From assembly GCA_013076295.1 (NCBI GenBank), contig RQOL01000532.1:3596001-3660000 (forward strand): a stretch of 64,000 nucleotides of DNA, in the 5' to 3' direction. This document shows, piece after piece, positions 1 to 12,800 of this stretch. The notes beneath the pieces are model-generated. The model was not told the DNA's origin and did not search any database. It worked only from the letters and a program-made list of their open reading frames with translations. Each line of letters starts with the position of its first letter. Position 1 is the stretch's first letter. The DNA is from Sanderia malayensis (Eukaryota > Cnidaria > Scyphozoa > Semaeostomeae > Pelagiidae). Position numbers and translations under genes: made by a program.

Positions 1-182
1 TATTGCCATGTCATAACATCACAGCTACAATGGTGCTGATAGGTAATAGCTTGCTTTATATTACTAACTATTTAATAACAGTAATGAGGATAAAATAAAA
101 TAAATGTCCCATGTGAAATGTTTCAAAATTGGTTGGAATTAGTGCGAAAAATTAAGCATAATGTTATTGTTGTTGTTGTTAT

Positions 183-2131
183 TTATTGATCTTCTTCAGC
201 GTTGGCCTCATCTGTCACCTTGTCAACGAGGTAATCAATGATTCCTTGATCAAGTTCTTGTTCTTTGTTGCAACCTTCAGCATCATCACAACAATTCTCT
301 TGCTCTTCTTCGTCCTTGTCGGCTTCTTTGATCTCGATCAGTCTGGATTCACCATGTTTCAACAGGAAGAATTGCATGTCGGACAGGCCATTCTTTCTCA
401 GGTTTTCTTGAAGGCGTTGTGGGGGCTCCAGGTAGAACTGCAAACAAAGGCACGAAATTGCATTAATCATAAATAACTTTATCAATTAATGATATTGTTA
501 ATCCCTTTTTTAATGTTCCACTCAAAAAAGGGATTCCAATATGCAAACAGTTCCAGATATTTTCTTCTCGAGATGCTGTCAAAGATCTTTAGTGCTATAT
601 GCAACAAACAGATTCAATTTCAAGCTAAAACATTGTTAAGCCATTCCACTTGTCACTTTGTAATGATCAACATATATTTTGTCTTCATTGAGCCATCAAA
701 GCCACCATTATAATGAATCTCATAACAAAGAATGTTGATTCGAAGATAGACCTATCCCCACATGTCACTTTTGCATGTCTGCATTAATTGCTATTTATAC
801 AGATGTGAGCAATGCATGCTTACCTCATTACTGAAGTTGAATGTTCCCCATGAGATAGCCAAAGAGCACATGGCCAACAGATCTTGATGAATCTTCACAG
901 CTTCCTCTGGGGTAGAATTTCCATAGGAAAACTTGAAATCGGGTGAATAGCCACCAATTGGAAGAGCAGCCATGTGGAATGGGCCGTATTTGCGGCCGAT
1001 GGACTTGAACACTTCACAGTAGCCAGTGGCACCAACAAAGAACAGCTTGTACCTTGGAGACATGATCACCCAGCTGCCCCAGAGAGAAGCATTGTCGTCA
1101 TCTGTGCTCCTGCTGTGATAGTTCTGCGAGGGGCAGAAGACAAGCTTGAATTGGGTAACTGCAGTGTCTTCTTCATTGTCAATCTTTGAGTAGTCAATGA
1201 AGTCGACAATATCTTCCTTCCACCAGTCCATCTCAACTGTGTTCACACAACCAGCCTTCTTCATCCACTCTTCCACGCCCGCTGGCACGTACCACAGAAG
1301 CATCTCACCAAATCTCTCGTTCAAAGCTCTGACAGACGGCAAATCCAAGTGGTCAAAATGAGTGTTGCTGATCAACACGGCATCAATTCTGGGCAATTTT
1401 TCAACATCATAGACAGGTGGTCTGTAACGCTTCTCAGAGCTTGGATGGTAGTATCTCGTGCCAAGGTTGCTGAAGTTTGGATTGGTCAAAATGTTGACTT
1501 TGTCCAACTGGAAGAGGACAGAAGCGTGGCCAAGCCATGTCACCCGGATGCCATTCTCTGGTGGATTCTCAATGCGGTTTGGGTCAGGTTTCATCAGTTG
1601 CATCAATGGCTCGTCATTCAATTTCTGGTGGAAAAAGATTTAAATTGTAATTACATTGCAATAATATTCACAAACAACAGTGTCCAGCCAGTAACCACAA
1701 ACAATTTTGAGACAATCCACACTTCATGTACACTCTCAAATATTCTCAGTTTGCCCTATATGAGTTTAATCAACTAATTCAATTAAAAGGTATGGTTTAT
1801 CCACAACTTTAGTACAAGATAACAAGATAATAAGTTTAAGTATCACAATAACATTGCATGCCAGTCAATAGTGATCAAATGTTTGACAGCACACCCAACA
1901 AGTTTATCAACAGAATTTGCATACCTCTTCACTTGGAACTTTACTGTTGTCTGTAGTAAAAGCATACTTGAAGTTAGTCCAGCCAGTTGGGGGCACCTTG
2001 TCATCAGTGTCCCATGGTGTTACATAGACACCATCTTTCTTCTCTGATCTTGGGAATTCTTTGTCATCTTTGGAATTGACAACCTTGACAGTGCTTTTTG
2101 TGATGGTTATCTTGGTTGTTTTAGTTGTCAT
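183..2131 (-). CDS. NAPEPLD: N-acyl-phosphatidylethanolamine phospholipase D homologue, probably inactive
   Basis: Metallo-beta-lactamase-fold protein of the NAPE-PLD family, which in animals releases N-acylethanolamines from membrane N-acyl-PE. Exons in coding order are 2131-1925, 1624-824 and 437-183, all joined in phase 0, giving 420 residues (human is close to 393). The fold is clear: TWLGHASVL (98-106), IDAVLIS (149-155), LNERFG (170-175), LWGSW (250-254), PIGGY (291-295), EEAVKIH (309-315), WGTF (328-331), YLEPP and FLLKHGESR near the end. Four of the seven zinc ligands of the human enzyme are replaced: N156 for H185, N237 for H253, A268 for D284 and S327 for H343; H158, D160 and H161 remain. 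The last ~45 residues form an acidic tail absent from the human protein. The reading frame is intact, so a pseudoenzyme is more likely than a pseudogene. The start is the ATG immediately after an acceptor. A donor at 3988 preceded by ATG suggests a 5' exon near 3989-4080, which would make a short uORF. Confidence 0.9.
438..823 (-). other. NAPE-PLD intron 2
   Basis: Intron between the second and third coding exons, with donor GTAAGC next to 824 and acceptor TTTGCAG next to 437. I see no gene or repeat in it. Confidence 0.8.
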
Positions 2132-2195
2132 CTGCAAAGGAGAATTATTATTATTAAATACAAGGAAGTATACTTGAAATGGGCTGGGGTAACTT

Positions 2196-2331
2196 TGGTC
2201 TTTTTAGGACTTTGAACCCCATCCAGGCTGAAATATCTCCACAGAACAATAGAAGAGACAATAGGCTATTGTATTTGAACAATAGGCTGGATGCAGAATT
2301 CACAGGTTCATATATGCGGGTGCTTACTGTA
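2196..2331. repeat. MITE family A, copy with decayed left end
   Basis: The core matches the ~150 bp family seen at 13646, 39364, 41720 and 47048: CAGGCTGAAAT, then GACAATAGGCTATTGTATTT, then a right end resembling GCGGGTGTTTACTGTA. The left inverted repeat is largely lost. It lies upstream of the first NAPE-PLD coding exon, probably in its 5' intron. Confidence 0.75.
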
Positions 2332-4828
2332 TGTATAAAAGATTTCGGGGCCACCAACCTGAAATTCCTCAGGCCTTAGGTTGCATGATTTTTGTGTATA
2401 AAAGTGCTTCACAAGAAAACAACACCCAGCCCAACATAGAATTAATAAAGTTAACACTGCACCATATATTTTTATAAGAAAGTGTTTTAGAAAGTAATAC
2501 TTGTGTCTGCAAATGGTTAAGAAAGTTCAGTACTGGATTTTTGAAACCCAATAAAATTAAAAAATGTAGATACTTGAAATATAGATAAATTTTGGAAATT
2601 CCCAGTAAATCGCACAAGAGACCAAAAGGACAGGCCCCAGAGAAAATTAAGCATTGAATGTCGCCAACAATGGAGCTTTATCTTCTCAAATAACTCAAAG
2701 GTTACCATGATAACATGATATCTCTATTGCAAAAGTATTGTTAAAAACAATGGAAAGTCATGAAAGTCATTATAAGCCATGCAATTCATGACTTAATGAT
2801 GTTTGAAATTTTCTGAGGATAAAATTCCCGGAATGATTCACGTTGTTTGAGAAACTCGAGAACAAAGACGGAGGAACACAAAACAAACCGGAAAGCAAAC
2901 ATAACAAAATAATTGTTTTCACAAACAACGACAAAAGAAAACAAGGGCTTATTATTTGATTTCAGCAGGACACATGACATTTCACGTGCATCTAGTCCAA
3001 ACAAAGATGGATTTACAAAAATAGGTGTGGCTATGGATAGACGTCAATGTAATGAAATATGTTTGAAAAGCTGCGGTGTGAAAAGTGATGTCCAACTGGA
3101 AAATTCGTTGCCAGAGAATTTCTATTATCAACAACACCTTTGTGTTTCACCCACCAACAAGTCAGGAAAAAGGATAAACTATTTCAATAAATTGATGCCC
3201 AGAAACATTTTCGACAAAAACGTTTTGATTAAAATTAAATGCTTTGTATTTAGCGGGACAAATTCTGAAACATTGCTGAATTTAGCGGGAAATTATATTT
3301 GATGCATTTCTGCAAATTTGTCAATGCAGTTTGTAAGAAAATACAAAATAGAGGCTTGCAAATTCACGGCAAGCTTGCTGTTATCAAAGGATATAACTCA
3401 CTGCGTGTGGAGAAAATTATTGGGCGTCGGGGGCAAGCTCCCACTGACATTGACAATCACACAGGAAATATGCGAAGAGGGTAGTAGACGTCACTTTGGG
3501 CGAAGCCTTCATTCTTTGGGCCTATCAATTCAACGCCCCGATAAAAGGGCTTGCAACTTTTGACCTTTTCAAACATTTAGCAATGCGTGTGTCAATAAAT
3601 TCAATATAAATATTATGGTAGCAATTCATGTGTCGGATCAACAATTAAAATACGAAATTAACACAGATGTACTTAGGAAGACATAGATAATCGTCCACTT
3701 TCAATAAAAAGGAAACATAACCACTCAGCTTCAAATAAAATTTTGAATAATGGCTAATTTTCAAACAGGATTGAGCGACTCAGAAAAATAAGGCCTCGTG
3801 GAGAGAGAGAACGTTTTTGAAAAGGACGACATTTTCGTGAAAGGGGGTGTTGGCTGACTTCTAAATCGTTAACCTCAAAATTAAGCTAATATTGCAGAAA
3901 ACGATTAATAAACTGTAAGGAAGCAAAGCACAGCTTATTTCTAACCAAACTACCTGAACTTGAGACAAAAGCACAACGCTATACATACCTCCATCGTCCA
4001 TTACAGGCCTAAACAGAGAAAAGCAACTGGAAAAGAAGCCACACCTTGGTCGGTTGCTCGCTTTTTGAGACGAGATTTCACTTAACAGATAAAAGATTAA
4101 GCAATAATTTGTTCATCCATACCTTGACTAACGTTTTAATGAAAAGGCAGAAATATCCACGACTGAGCAAAATGAAAAAACAGATCCGAAGTAAATCCTT
4201 TGCAGATTACTGAAACCTGTTACACACTCTTCTCCGCACAACGCAGCCCAAAGTAGAGAAGATTCCTTTGCCACGCCTGTTTCTTCAAATGATCTCGATC
4301 GCCTCCATTAACCATGCAGAAAATTGTGAATAAAATTAACATTTTTAACCAACCATTCACAGTTCAGCAGTGGGTGGCTGTCACAATAGATTGCAACCAA
4401 CTGTGAAAATTGACTGATCAAAGTTTCACCGGATTCCAATCAAGTCTTCGACTCAAGTCTGAACAAAGACAGCCTCAGGGAATGTGAACAGTGCAAAATA
4501 CAAATCTTGCTGAAATGCAGATTCCTTTCCTTTGGGGGGAGGAGGGTTCGCACTCCCAACACCGCTCCTGCGTAGAGCTTGGGGGCGAGCCAGTAAGGGG
4601 CTTTGGGCCCTCATCGAAGGTTAATAGCCACACCATACCCCAGAAACGTTCATTCCTGGGCTAGAAATTCTAAAAATCGTTTAAAAATACCCTTGGGGCA
4701 TGCACTAAAAATATAAACATGAAGTAAGCTGAAATTAAAATCTTGTAATTGATATTTTGTAATAACACTTCAATGGGGGCCATTTGAACTTTGATCCCAA
4801 CAATAAAAGGTGGGAGACAATAACCTAA
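2332..4828. other. Intergenic / NAPE-PLD 5' region
   Basis: No coding exon recognised. On the minus strand, a donor GTATGT at 3988 follows ATGGACGATGGAG and may mark a NAPE-PLD leader exon, with its promoter near 4000-4300. The open frames here are short and show no family resemblance. Confidence 0.5.
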
Positions 4829-6843
4829 CCCTCTCATGCCCAGCGTCCCAGTAAGGTCCCAGATGAAAAAATTTTGCGAAAAAATAAATTTGTTTAGAAT
4901 TCGTTAAAAAATTGCACAAAGGACAATGTTTATGCGTAGAACTCGAAAATCAAGTTTGTTTTTGAAAATTCTGAAGGTAAGGGGGTCAAAATTCGAGGTA
5001 AAGAAGCGCAATTTTATAGCTAAATAAAGAGATTTCTGGCTCGTGAAAGGCAAATTCAAGTTCGAAAATAGAATTGATTTAGATTTCCGTGTTCGATGAA
5101 GCCCGCGCGATGCAGGAGCAAAGCTGAGAATTAGTCATGAGTCATGCTACAATTGAAGGCTTGTTTCAACTAATGATTTGAAATCTTAATAAATGTCGGA
5201 GTATTTATGTAAGCTTTCTACTATAATTAACATAACATGTTCCAAATCAATTATTAGGATTTTATGTACAATTTCAAGGTAGGATTTTAACAAAAGCACG
5301 ATAGGATTTTCACGCATCAAAACTTTGATAGAGTTGTTTGAAGTAAAAAAGCCTGGGTAAAAATTGGCGGGAAAGTCAATTAGAATGGACCAGTAAGCCA
5401 GTTAGAATGGGCTGGACGGTTTGTAAACTAAGCGATAAAGGCAAATTTGGTGGGAATTTTGTTGTTAATCACGTGACAAAAGTAGGCAAAAAGACATACA
5501 GAAATGCACAAAATTGCAAAAATTATGACATCGTGGAACAGCTATTGTCAAGGAATAAGGGAACAGGAAGACTAGTTGTGATATAAAGTGGGTATCCGAC
5601 ACTGAAACTCTTGAGTAACGCCAAAAGACTTTGGCAGACAAGAATGATTGCAACCCAGCGTGGAAATACAGCACACCTTCCAGGCGACCATAAGGCCAAC
5701 ACTAAGGATGTATTTTTAGATAATGACATCAAGTCGGGGGAACCGTTTTGGCAACCCACTCAAGTCAACCAAGGAGCAGAAAGGGTCGTTATAAACGTAC
5801 CATTCTTTGCTCAGTTGTACAGAGAAACTTATGGATGGGTAGATAAAACTAATCAGCAGCTGTCCTACTATAACACAGGATTTAGAAGCGTAAGGAAGCA
5901 AAGTAGGGTTTATGATCAAAGGGTTGGGTTTATGTAGGGTTTATGGTCAAAGTAGTCTGTGTGAGATGTATGTTTTGGTAAATGGGCATACTCTTTGGAG
6001 CAATTCCACCTATCTCCTTCGTGGGTTGAGTAGAGACGACAAATCTCAGAGCTCTTTTCGGTTCAGCGTAATACGTGTATGGTAGCTACGCAAAATATCG
6101 CATGACCAATGACAAATATGCAGTGCTGCATTACCCTACCGGTAAACTTAGCACAATAAAGCGTTCTTTGGAAGCAACAATCACGTCACAAGGTCGTCAC
6201 GATAGCAAGAGAATTACTTCTTCGGAGTCCAACAGCAAAGAGTGCCGGTTGAAATGCCGAATTTGTCACAAGAAAACCTCTTTTATGTGTGGCAAATGTT
6301 CTAGCCCTGGCGAACCTCTTCCATTGTGTTCAGCAGAAACTGGACGATACTGCTGGAATGAATATCATGTTGCCCGTGAGTTTGATATGGCCAGCAACAA
6401 TTCGCAAGAAGATCCTAATAATTGATTTGGAACATGTTATGTTAATTATAGTAGAAAGCTTACGTAAATACTCCGACATTTATTAAGATTTCAAATCATT
6501 AGTTGAAACAAGCCTTCAATTGTAGCATGACTCATGACTAATTCTCAGCTTTGCTCCTGCATCGCGCGGGCTTCATCGAACACGGAAATCTAAATCAATT
6601 CTATTTTCGAACTTGAATTTGCCTTTCACGAGCCAGAAATCTCTTTATTTAGCTATAAAATTGCGCTTCTTTACCTCGAATTTTGACCCCCTTACCTTCA
6701 GAATTTTCAAAAACAAACTTGATTTTCGAGTTCTACGCATAAACATTGTCCTTTGTGCAATTTTTTAACGAATTCTAAACAAATTTATTTTTTCGCAAAA
6801 TTTTTTCATCTGGGACCTTACTGGGACGCTGGGCATGAGAGGG
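4829..6843. mobile_element. Decayed piggyBac-type transposon with ~430 bp terminal inverted repeats
   Basis: The left arm (4829 to about 5259) and right arm (about 6413 to 6843) are near-perfect reverse complements, beginning CCCTCTCATGCCCAGCG and ending with its complement. The flanks are CTAA on the left and TACT on the right; piggyBac elements insert at TTAA, so a mutated TTAA duplication is plausible. The interior encodes fragments of a piggyBac (DDE_Tnp_1_7) transposase. Arms of this length are far longer than the ~13-20 bp ends of classical piggyBac, making this a foldback-like element. The right end lies 49 bp before the PMPCB start codon, so it may supply or displace promoter sequence. 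Confidence 0.85.
5611..6425 (+). pseudogene. piggyBac transposase remnant
   Basis: Two open segments, 5611-5937 and 6075-6425, are separated by a stop and shifted frame. The first contains YRETYGWVDKTNQQLSYY, resembling the piggyBac pattern of a tyrosine-rich stretch with G-x-V-D followed by a late helix. The second carries the C-terminal cysteine-rich zinc-binding domain (CRLKCRICHKKTSFMCGKCS, then PLCSAETGRYCWNEYH), typical of PGBD/piggyBac transposases. The N-terminal half and most DDE residues are missing, so this copy cannot mobilise itself. The last codons lie inside the right inverted repeat. Confidence 0.8.
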
Positions 6844-6892
6844 TACTCGCGCATGTCTCCCACATTTCGCTCTCCTCTCTATCGGACACAAG

Positions 6893-9800
6893 ATGGCGTC
6901 CACGTTAGTCAATTTCGCTCGAAAATCTTCGCGTGGTCTTGCACCTCTTTCAGCTAGGGTAAGTACTATTTATTACACGCATTATCAGCAAAATTTGCGT
7001 CTTACGGTTTTTTTTAGCTTTGTATGAAATGGTGTGTTACAGCAAACAGCTTTGACTAAAATAGGAGACAAGAAAAGGCAGTGTGGTTAGATTCTGCATT
7101 GCATTGCATGTGATAATTTGCAATTGGTAATTGATGTGACCCAAGACTTAGTCAATGTGCATGTTGTGTCCCTCTTTGCATTGTGTCATGCCAGGAAACA
7201 ATTATAGCTACTATTATTATATCTTTACAGTTTGCAATGCATATATTTTTATCTGCAAATTAATCTTTTTTTATATGTCTAGCCCAATATGTTTTTCTGT
7301 AATTTTTAGGTATTTTCAGCTAGGTTTCAATCAACATTGTCAGCATACGAGAAGGTATGCACATAAAATATATTTCTGTCAATAAAAATTTGACTGCCAG
7401 TGGACATTTATTAACATTTTTGCTATGTAAAGTTAATCGTAATTTGAGACATTTTAACAATTATTTTTCAGTCATTGTACAATGTACCAGATACAAAAGT
7501 AACTGTTCTTTCCAATGGACTAAGAGTTGCCTCTGAAGACTCTGGAAACTCAACCTGCACTGTATGTATCAAGTAGATTAAGTAATATTGAACTGATTTC
7601 TCTTGTTAAATATACCACAAGTCCCTGAATAAGCTCCCACTTCCAAATAAGCCCTGCCTATAATGGCTTATTTCGGTTGACCCATTTTCAAATGAAGGTT
7701 CCATTATAGATTGATTTAATTTTTTGTCTAGGTTGGACTTTGGATTGATGCTGGAAGCAGATTTGAAAATGCAACAAATAATGGTGTTGCTCACTTCTTA
7801 GAACACATGGCATTCAAGGTATTACCAAGCATTTAATTTGTGGCTGCTAGGGAAACATTCAGGGACAGTTTCAGGATGTTCTCACAAAGTAGTTGGGTTC
7901 TCATAATCTACTGGAGAAAAAGAAACGTGGTGTGATTTTATGTGCTCGTAGAATTTACATTGGGGTTTCTTTTATTTTAGGGAACTCAAAAGAGATCTCA
8001 GCTTGATCTTGAATTAGAAGTTGAAAACATGGGAGCACACTTGAATGCTTACACATCTCGAGAACAAACAGTTTATTATGCAAAATGTTTTACTTCTGAT
8101 CTTCCTAAAGGTAGATTTTTTCCACCATACAGTGTTTCCACTCAGCTGTTTCTGATACTATTAGTTGCCTCTTGATAGTTTGGAGTGAAATCTGTGTTCT
8201 ATGCTGAGGAAGAGAAATTATATATTGTTTTTTGAAGACAATTATTTCTATTTTTCTTTAGTTTTGTGGTTCTGTATATATTTCTTGTCAGATCTTCTTC
8301 CTAACTTTGTATAGATCTGTAGCTTTTTACAAGCAAGCAATGCTTATTTGTCAATGCAGACTAGGGGCTCTGTCCACTATGCAGCTGATGTAGGGTTGTG
8401 CCCCTGAATGATATTCCAGGACAAATATCCCGGGTACTTGTTTACCGACCTTGTGACAATGTCTGACCTTAGTTTGTGTTTTCGGCCGTTTGTGTATTCG
8501 AACTTATGAAGGCTAGTCTTCAAGGATGCTAAATTAAGCGCCTTAACCATTTAGTAAACTACCATGCTTTGTTTGTCACTCTATTGCCTGTAGAGCTTGC
8601 TCCTGGCACTGTAATTTTGTAGAGCCATCTCAAAAGTTGTCCAACTATTCAAACATGATCCATTAATTTATTTACAGCTGTTGATTTGCTGTCAGACATT
8701 ATTCAAAATTCAACACTTGGAGAAAATCAAATTGAAAGAGAGAGAGGTGTTATTTTGAGAGAATTGCAGGTATGTGATAAATGAGTCTCACATTAACCAT
8801 CCAGTTAATCTTTCACACCATGGAAACACATGCTTTTGTAGAGCAAACCTTATGTTACCCCATGCCATCATTATAATAATTGTCATTTTTTCTCATTACG
8901 AGGGAGGGGATGTTGTTGCATGATAAAATCGTTTCTCATGTTTTATTTTTTATCATCATTTTCAGGAAGTAGAGACTCAAGTTGAAGAGGTTATCTTTGA
9001 CCATCTCCATGCCACTGCTTACCAAGGCACACCACTCGGCTACACCATCCTTGGCCCATCTGAGAATGTCAAGTAAGCACGCAATACCATCTCTTGTTCC
9101 AAACAAACCTCACACCAACAGCACACACCATGTTGAGACTCCATTACCAAACCCTTCAACTGACATTTTTGAACAACAGGAACAGACCTTTGTTCAAAAA
9201 TGTCCCCAAAATAATAATCTTTTTATAAAAGCAACACCCATAAATTTCAAAATGTAGACGACGACCAAAAAAGGAGACATAACGATAAAATTGCGACAAT
9301 TTCAATAAAGGATGAAAAATCCCGTAAAACACCCATAAAGCGGACAAAACTTATATTATAATAGACAAAAATCTTGTACCACATGGATCTTGTACCATAT
9401 GTAGCTTCCACTGTACTAAGTTCTTTTCTAACAGATAAGTTCTAATTTGCGTTTGTCTCTACTTGAATAGCACTTGCAAGTGAATAAGGTTTTTCTCCGT
9501 GCGTTCTTGTATTGTATGATACTGTGAATTTGATATCCGTTGATTGTAGGAAAATATCACGAGATGACCTTAAGCAGTATATCAACAGGCATTACAGTGC
9601 ACCTAGAATTGTTCTTGCTGCAGCCGGAGGTATGATAAGGCATCTGAATTACGAACATTTGTCCTGGATAGCGAATTCAGTTGTTCGACAACTGTTATCG
9701 ATGTGGGCGCAGTCCAGCTCGCATAAACACCTTACGACCAGAATTTCCCGGGGATTTATCGATTTGAGGGAAGATCGACAGTTGAGTTGGGTGATGGATC

Positions 9801-12800
9801 GCGGCTCCGACCGTGCGTTGGTTCGAACCTATGACAACCAAACCAGGCTATACTACCGTTTGATATTGATAGAAACTTAGGAAGATACACCCATTTTTTT
9901 ATAAGAAACTATGCGACATTTTCGTACCAGGGTTTCTTAGTTTCTTAGGGTTTCGTTCCTAATTATGGTACGAAAAGTTTCTTCTTGACAAAATGTCTTT
10001 GAGTTGAGATTTGTTAGAAATCTGTGGAAATGAAGTGCGCAAGTTGTTTTTAACATTTTCTCTCGTTAAAACAACCTAGAAAGTTTCTTAACTTTTTTCA
10101 GTCACACAAAATCTGCTACCAAAGTTTCTTAAGTTTTGAAAATAGGGGCCTATGGTTTCTTATAAAGGGTTTCTTATAAAAAAATGGGTGTATATCACGT
10201 TTCAAGGATATGAAATCCAGCGCCTTAATTACCAGGCTATTCCAACTTTTAACCACTGCCCACCGCCCCTGCTACATCTCTTTGGCGTGTTCGTCATTTG
10301 AATGCGATGTGTTAATCTGCGGACCGGTTTGTGTGCAGTGATCGTGATAATGTGTGCTTGGCATGACTGTTCCATGTTTTATTGCAGGTGTTGACCATGC
10401 AGAGCTTGTTAAATTGGCCGAGCAGAACTTTTCAGGCCTGAGGTCAACATACACAGAAGAGGAAAGGCTTGCGCATTGTCGATTCACTGGCTCAGAGGTA
10501 AGAAGGTTTTCACTTCATGATAACAATGAAACATTAAAGCAACCACTCTCTTTATAAGGGCCTTCAAGTTTATAGGGGCCTTCTACTCTAAGAAGTTTTC
10601 CATTGAACCAATGCCAAGATGTACATTTGAGAGGGTTGCGTTTGTTGTTGCTTATTGTACAGTATGTTACATTGGCATAGCTTTTCGTGACACGATATTT
10701 ACCCCCGTTTTTGTAGATTCGAGTTCGCGATGATGACATGCCTTTTGCGCACATTGCCATAGCAGTGGAGGGATGCGGTTGGGCGCATCCCGACTACTTC
10801 CCACTCATGGTGGCCAACATGATCGTCGGCAACTGGGACAGATCAATGGGTGGCTCAAAGCACATGGCCAGCCCGTTGGCTCAGGTCGTGAGCAAACACG
10901 ACTTGGCTCATAATTACATGTCCTTCAACACCTGCTACACTGACACTGGGCTTTGGGGAGCGTACATGGTCTGCGACAGAATGACGATTGATGATCTTCT
11001 CTTTAATATCCAATCCGAATGGTAAGTGGTGGGGCTAGTGTTGCTCCTATTGCAGTTTTAGTTATGATTTTTATTTTATGCTTCTTCTCTTGACTAAGCA
11101 ATCCTCACCTGTTAGCTCTCTCTTCTAAACCATGTATTTATTTTGCTGTGATTCTTTTGTATCAATTCTCTCGGTATTATTTTCCGCTTTATAACTTTCT
11201 ATATCTTAATATCTTAAATTTATCTTGTCTTCAGTGCATGACCTGCACCTTCCTTCTATCAACACTCCTTGTTTCATACTGTTGGCACTCCTTCATGACC
11301 TCACCTGCTTTCTCCCACTTTTCTACTCGGTCACTTCCTTTAAAACGCCTCGTTCTTTTCAAACAACTTCATCTGAAAACTTCAGTGTCTCTGAAAACTC
11401 TAGTATCTCTGTTTAACACACCCGCTTTCTAAGGCTTTGTTGAAGAAAAGAGGCTTTGTTTTTACAAAGCCTGTTCTCTCATTTGGCATTGCTTCTTCTC
11501 GTTTTAATAACTGCATTTGTTATCTATCATCATTGTTGTTGTTACTGTTATGCATTTTAGGATGCGAATCTGCACAAGCATTCGAGATTCCGAGGTAGAC
11601 AGAGCGAAGAATCTACTGAAGACGAATCTTCTTCTTCAACTCGACGGTAAATGATGAATATCATTCTTTTTAACATCGTTAGTGCTGTTTACACCCCTTG
11701 ATACCCAGCCAAGACACTGCTAACCAATAAGACCAATATTCGCACCAACTTGCTCTTGATGGTTCATTGTGGTTGAATATTGATTTTTACATTCGTCTTA
11801 TAGGATCCACCCCGGTCTGCGAAGACATCGGAAGGTAAAACACCGTCGATTGAAACTTTTACAAATATATCTTGCCGTTTTATACCCCCGCATTAACGAT
11901 CATATGATGCATCAAGTTGTAGCACCCATGATATTGTTGTGCCTGTCGTATTTGTGCACTGAGCATCAAGTCAGAAGACATTCATATTTTTTTGCAGACA
12001 AATGCTGACGTATGGCCGCAGGATTCCATTACCCGAACTTGACAAACGCATTAGTGTAAGCCATGCAATTTGTATTCAGACAACCACTGGTTCTTATACT
12101 CGGTTTTCACTGTAATACCGGCTTTCAAGGCTGCAGTAAACGTCCTGTAGCACCATGGATTCATTGTGCTAAAGCATCGAATTAGCTAAGTCAAAGTTAT
12201 AGACGGTTATTTTATAAGGGTTGATTCGTCAGAAACTATCGAAGGGGCAAAGAATTTTGTTTCAAATAATCAGAGCTCGAGTTAAACGAGTTTGAATTGT
12301 ACAATGTTAACATAAGTAGCATTAACTACAATAGTGGACAAAAGTTCTGGGACACTTACGACTTTCGCAAGTTTTCCAAGTTTCCTTCATCTCCTCCCCC
12401 CAAAACAATGTTTTCTCTGGAGTCTTATACAATATTGACAAACTTCTTTCGCACAATGATCACAAGGGTCCTATTGAGAGACCAACATTGTTTTATGGGG
12501 AGTGGAGGGCTGAATATGTTTCCCAAGGACTTTTGTCCACTATTACAGTGAGGCTACATCCCATACATATATACATTTATCGAGCAGCATTTCAGCAAAT
12601 TTTTTCTCATTGATTTAGATGATTGATGCCAAGACTGTCAAAGAAGTGGCCACTAAATACATCTACGACAAATGCCCCGCAGTGGCTGGTATTGGTAAGT
12701 CAGATTGCGATGAATTCTTTGGCAGTTTCCACTAGAACAACTCCGTATTTGCACTGAGGTTAACGTGAACCAATAGCTACAGTAGTTGCACAATCTGGGA

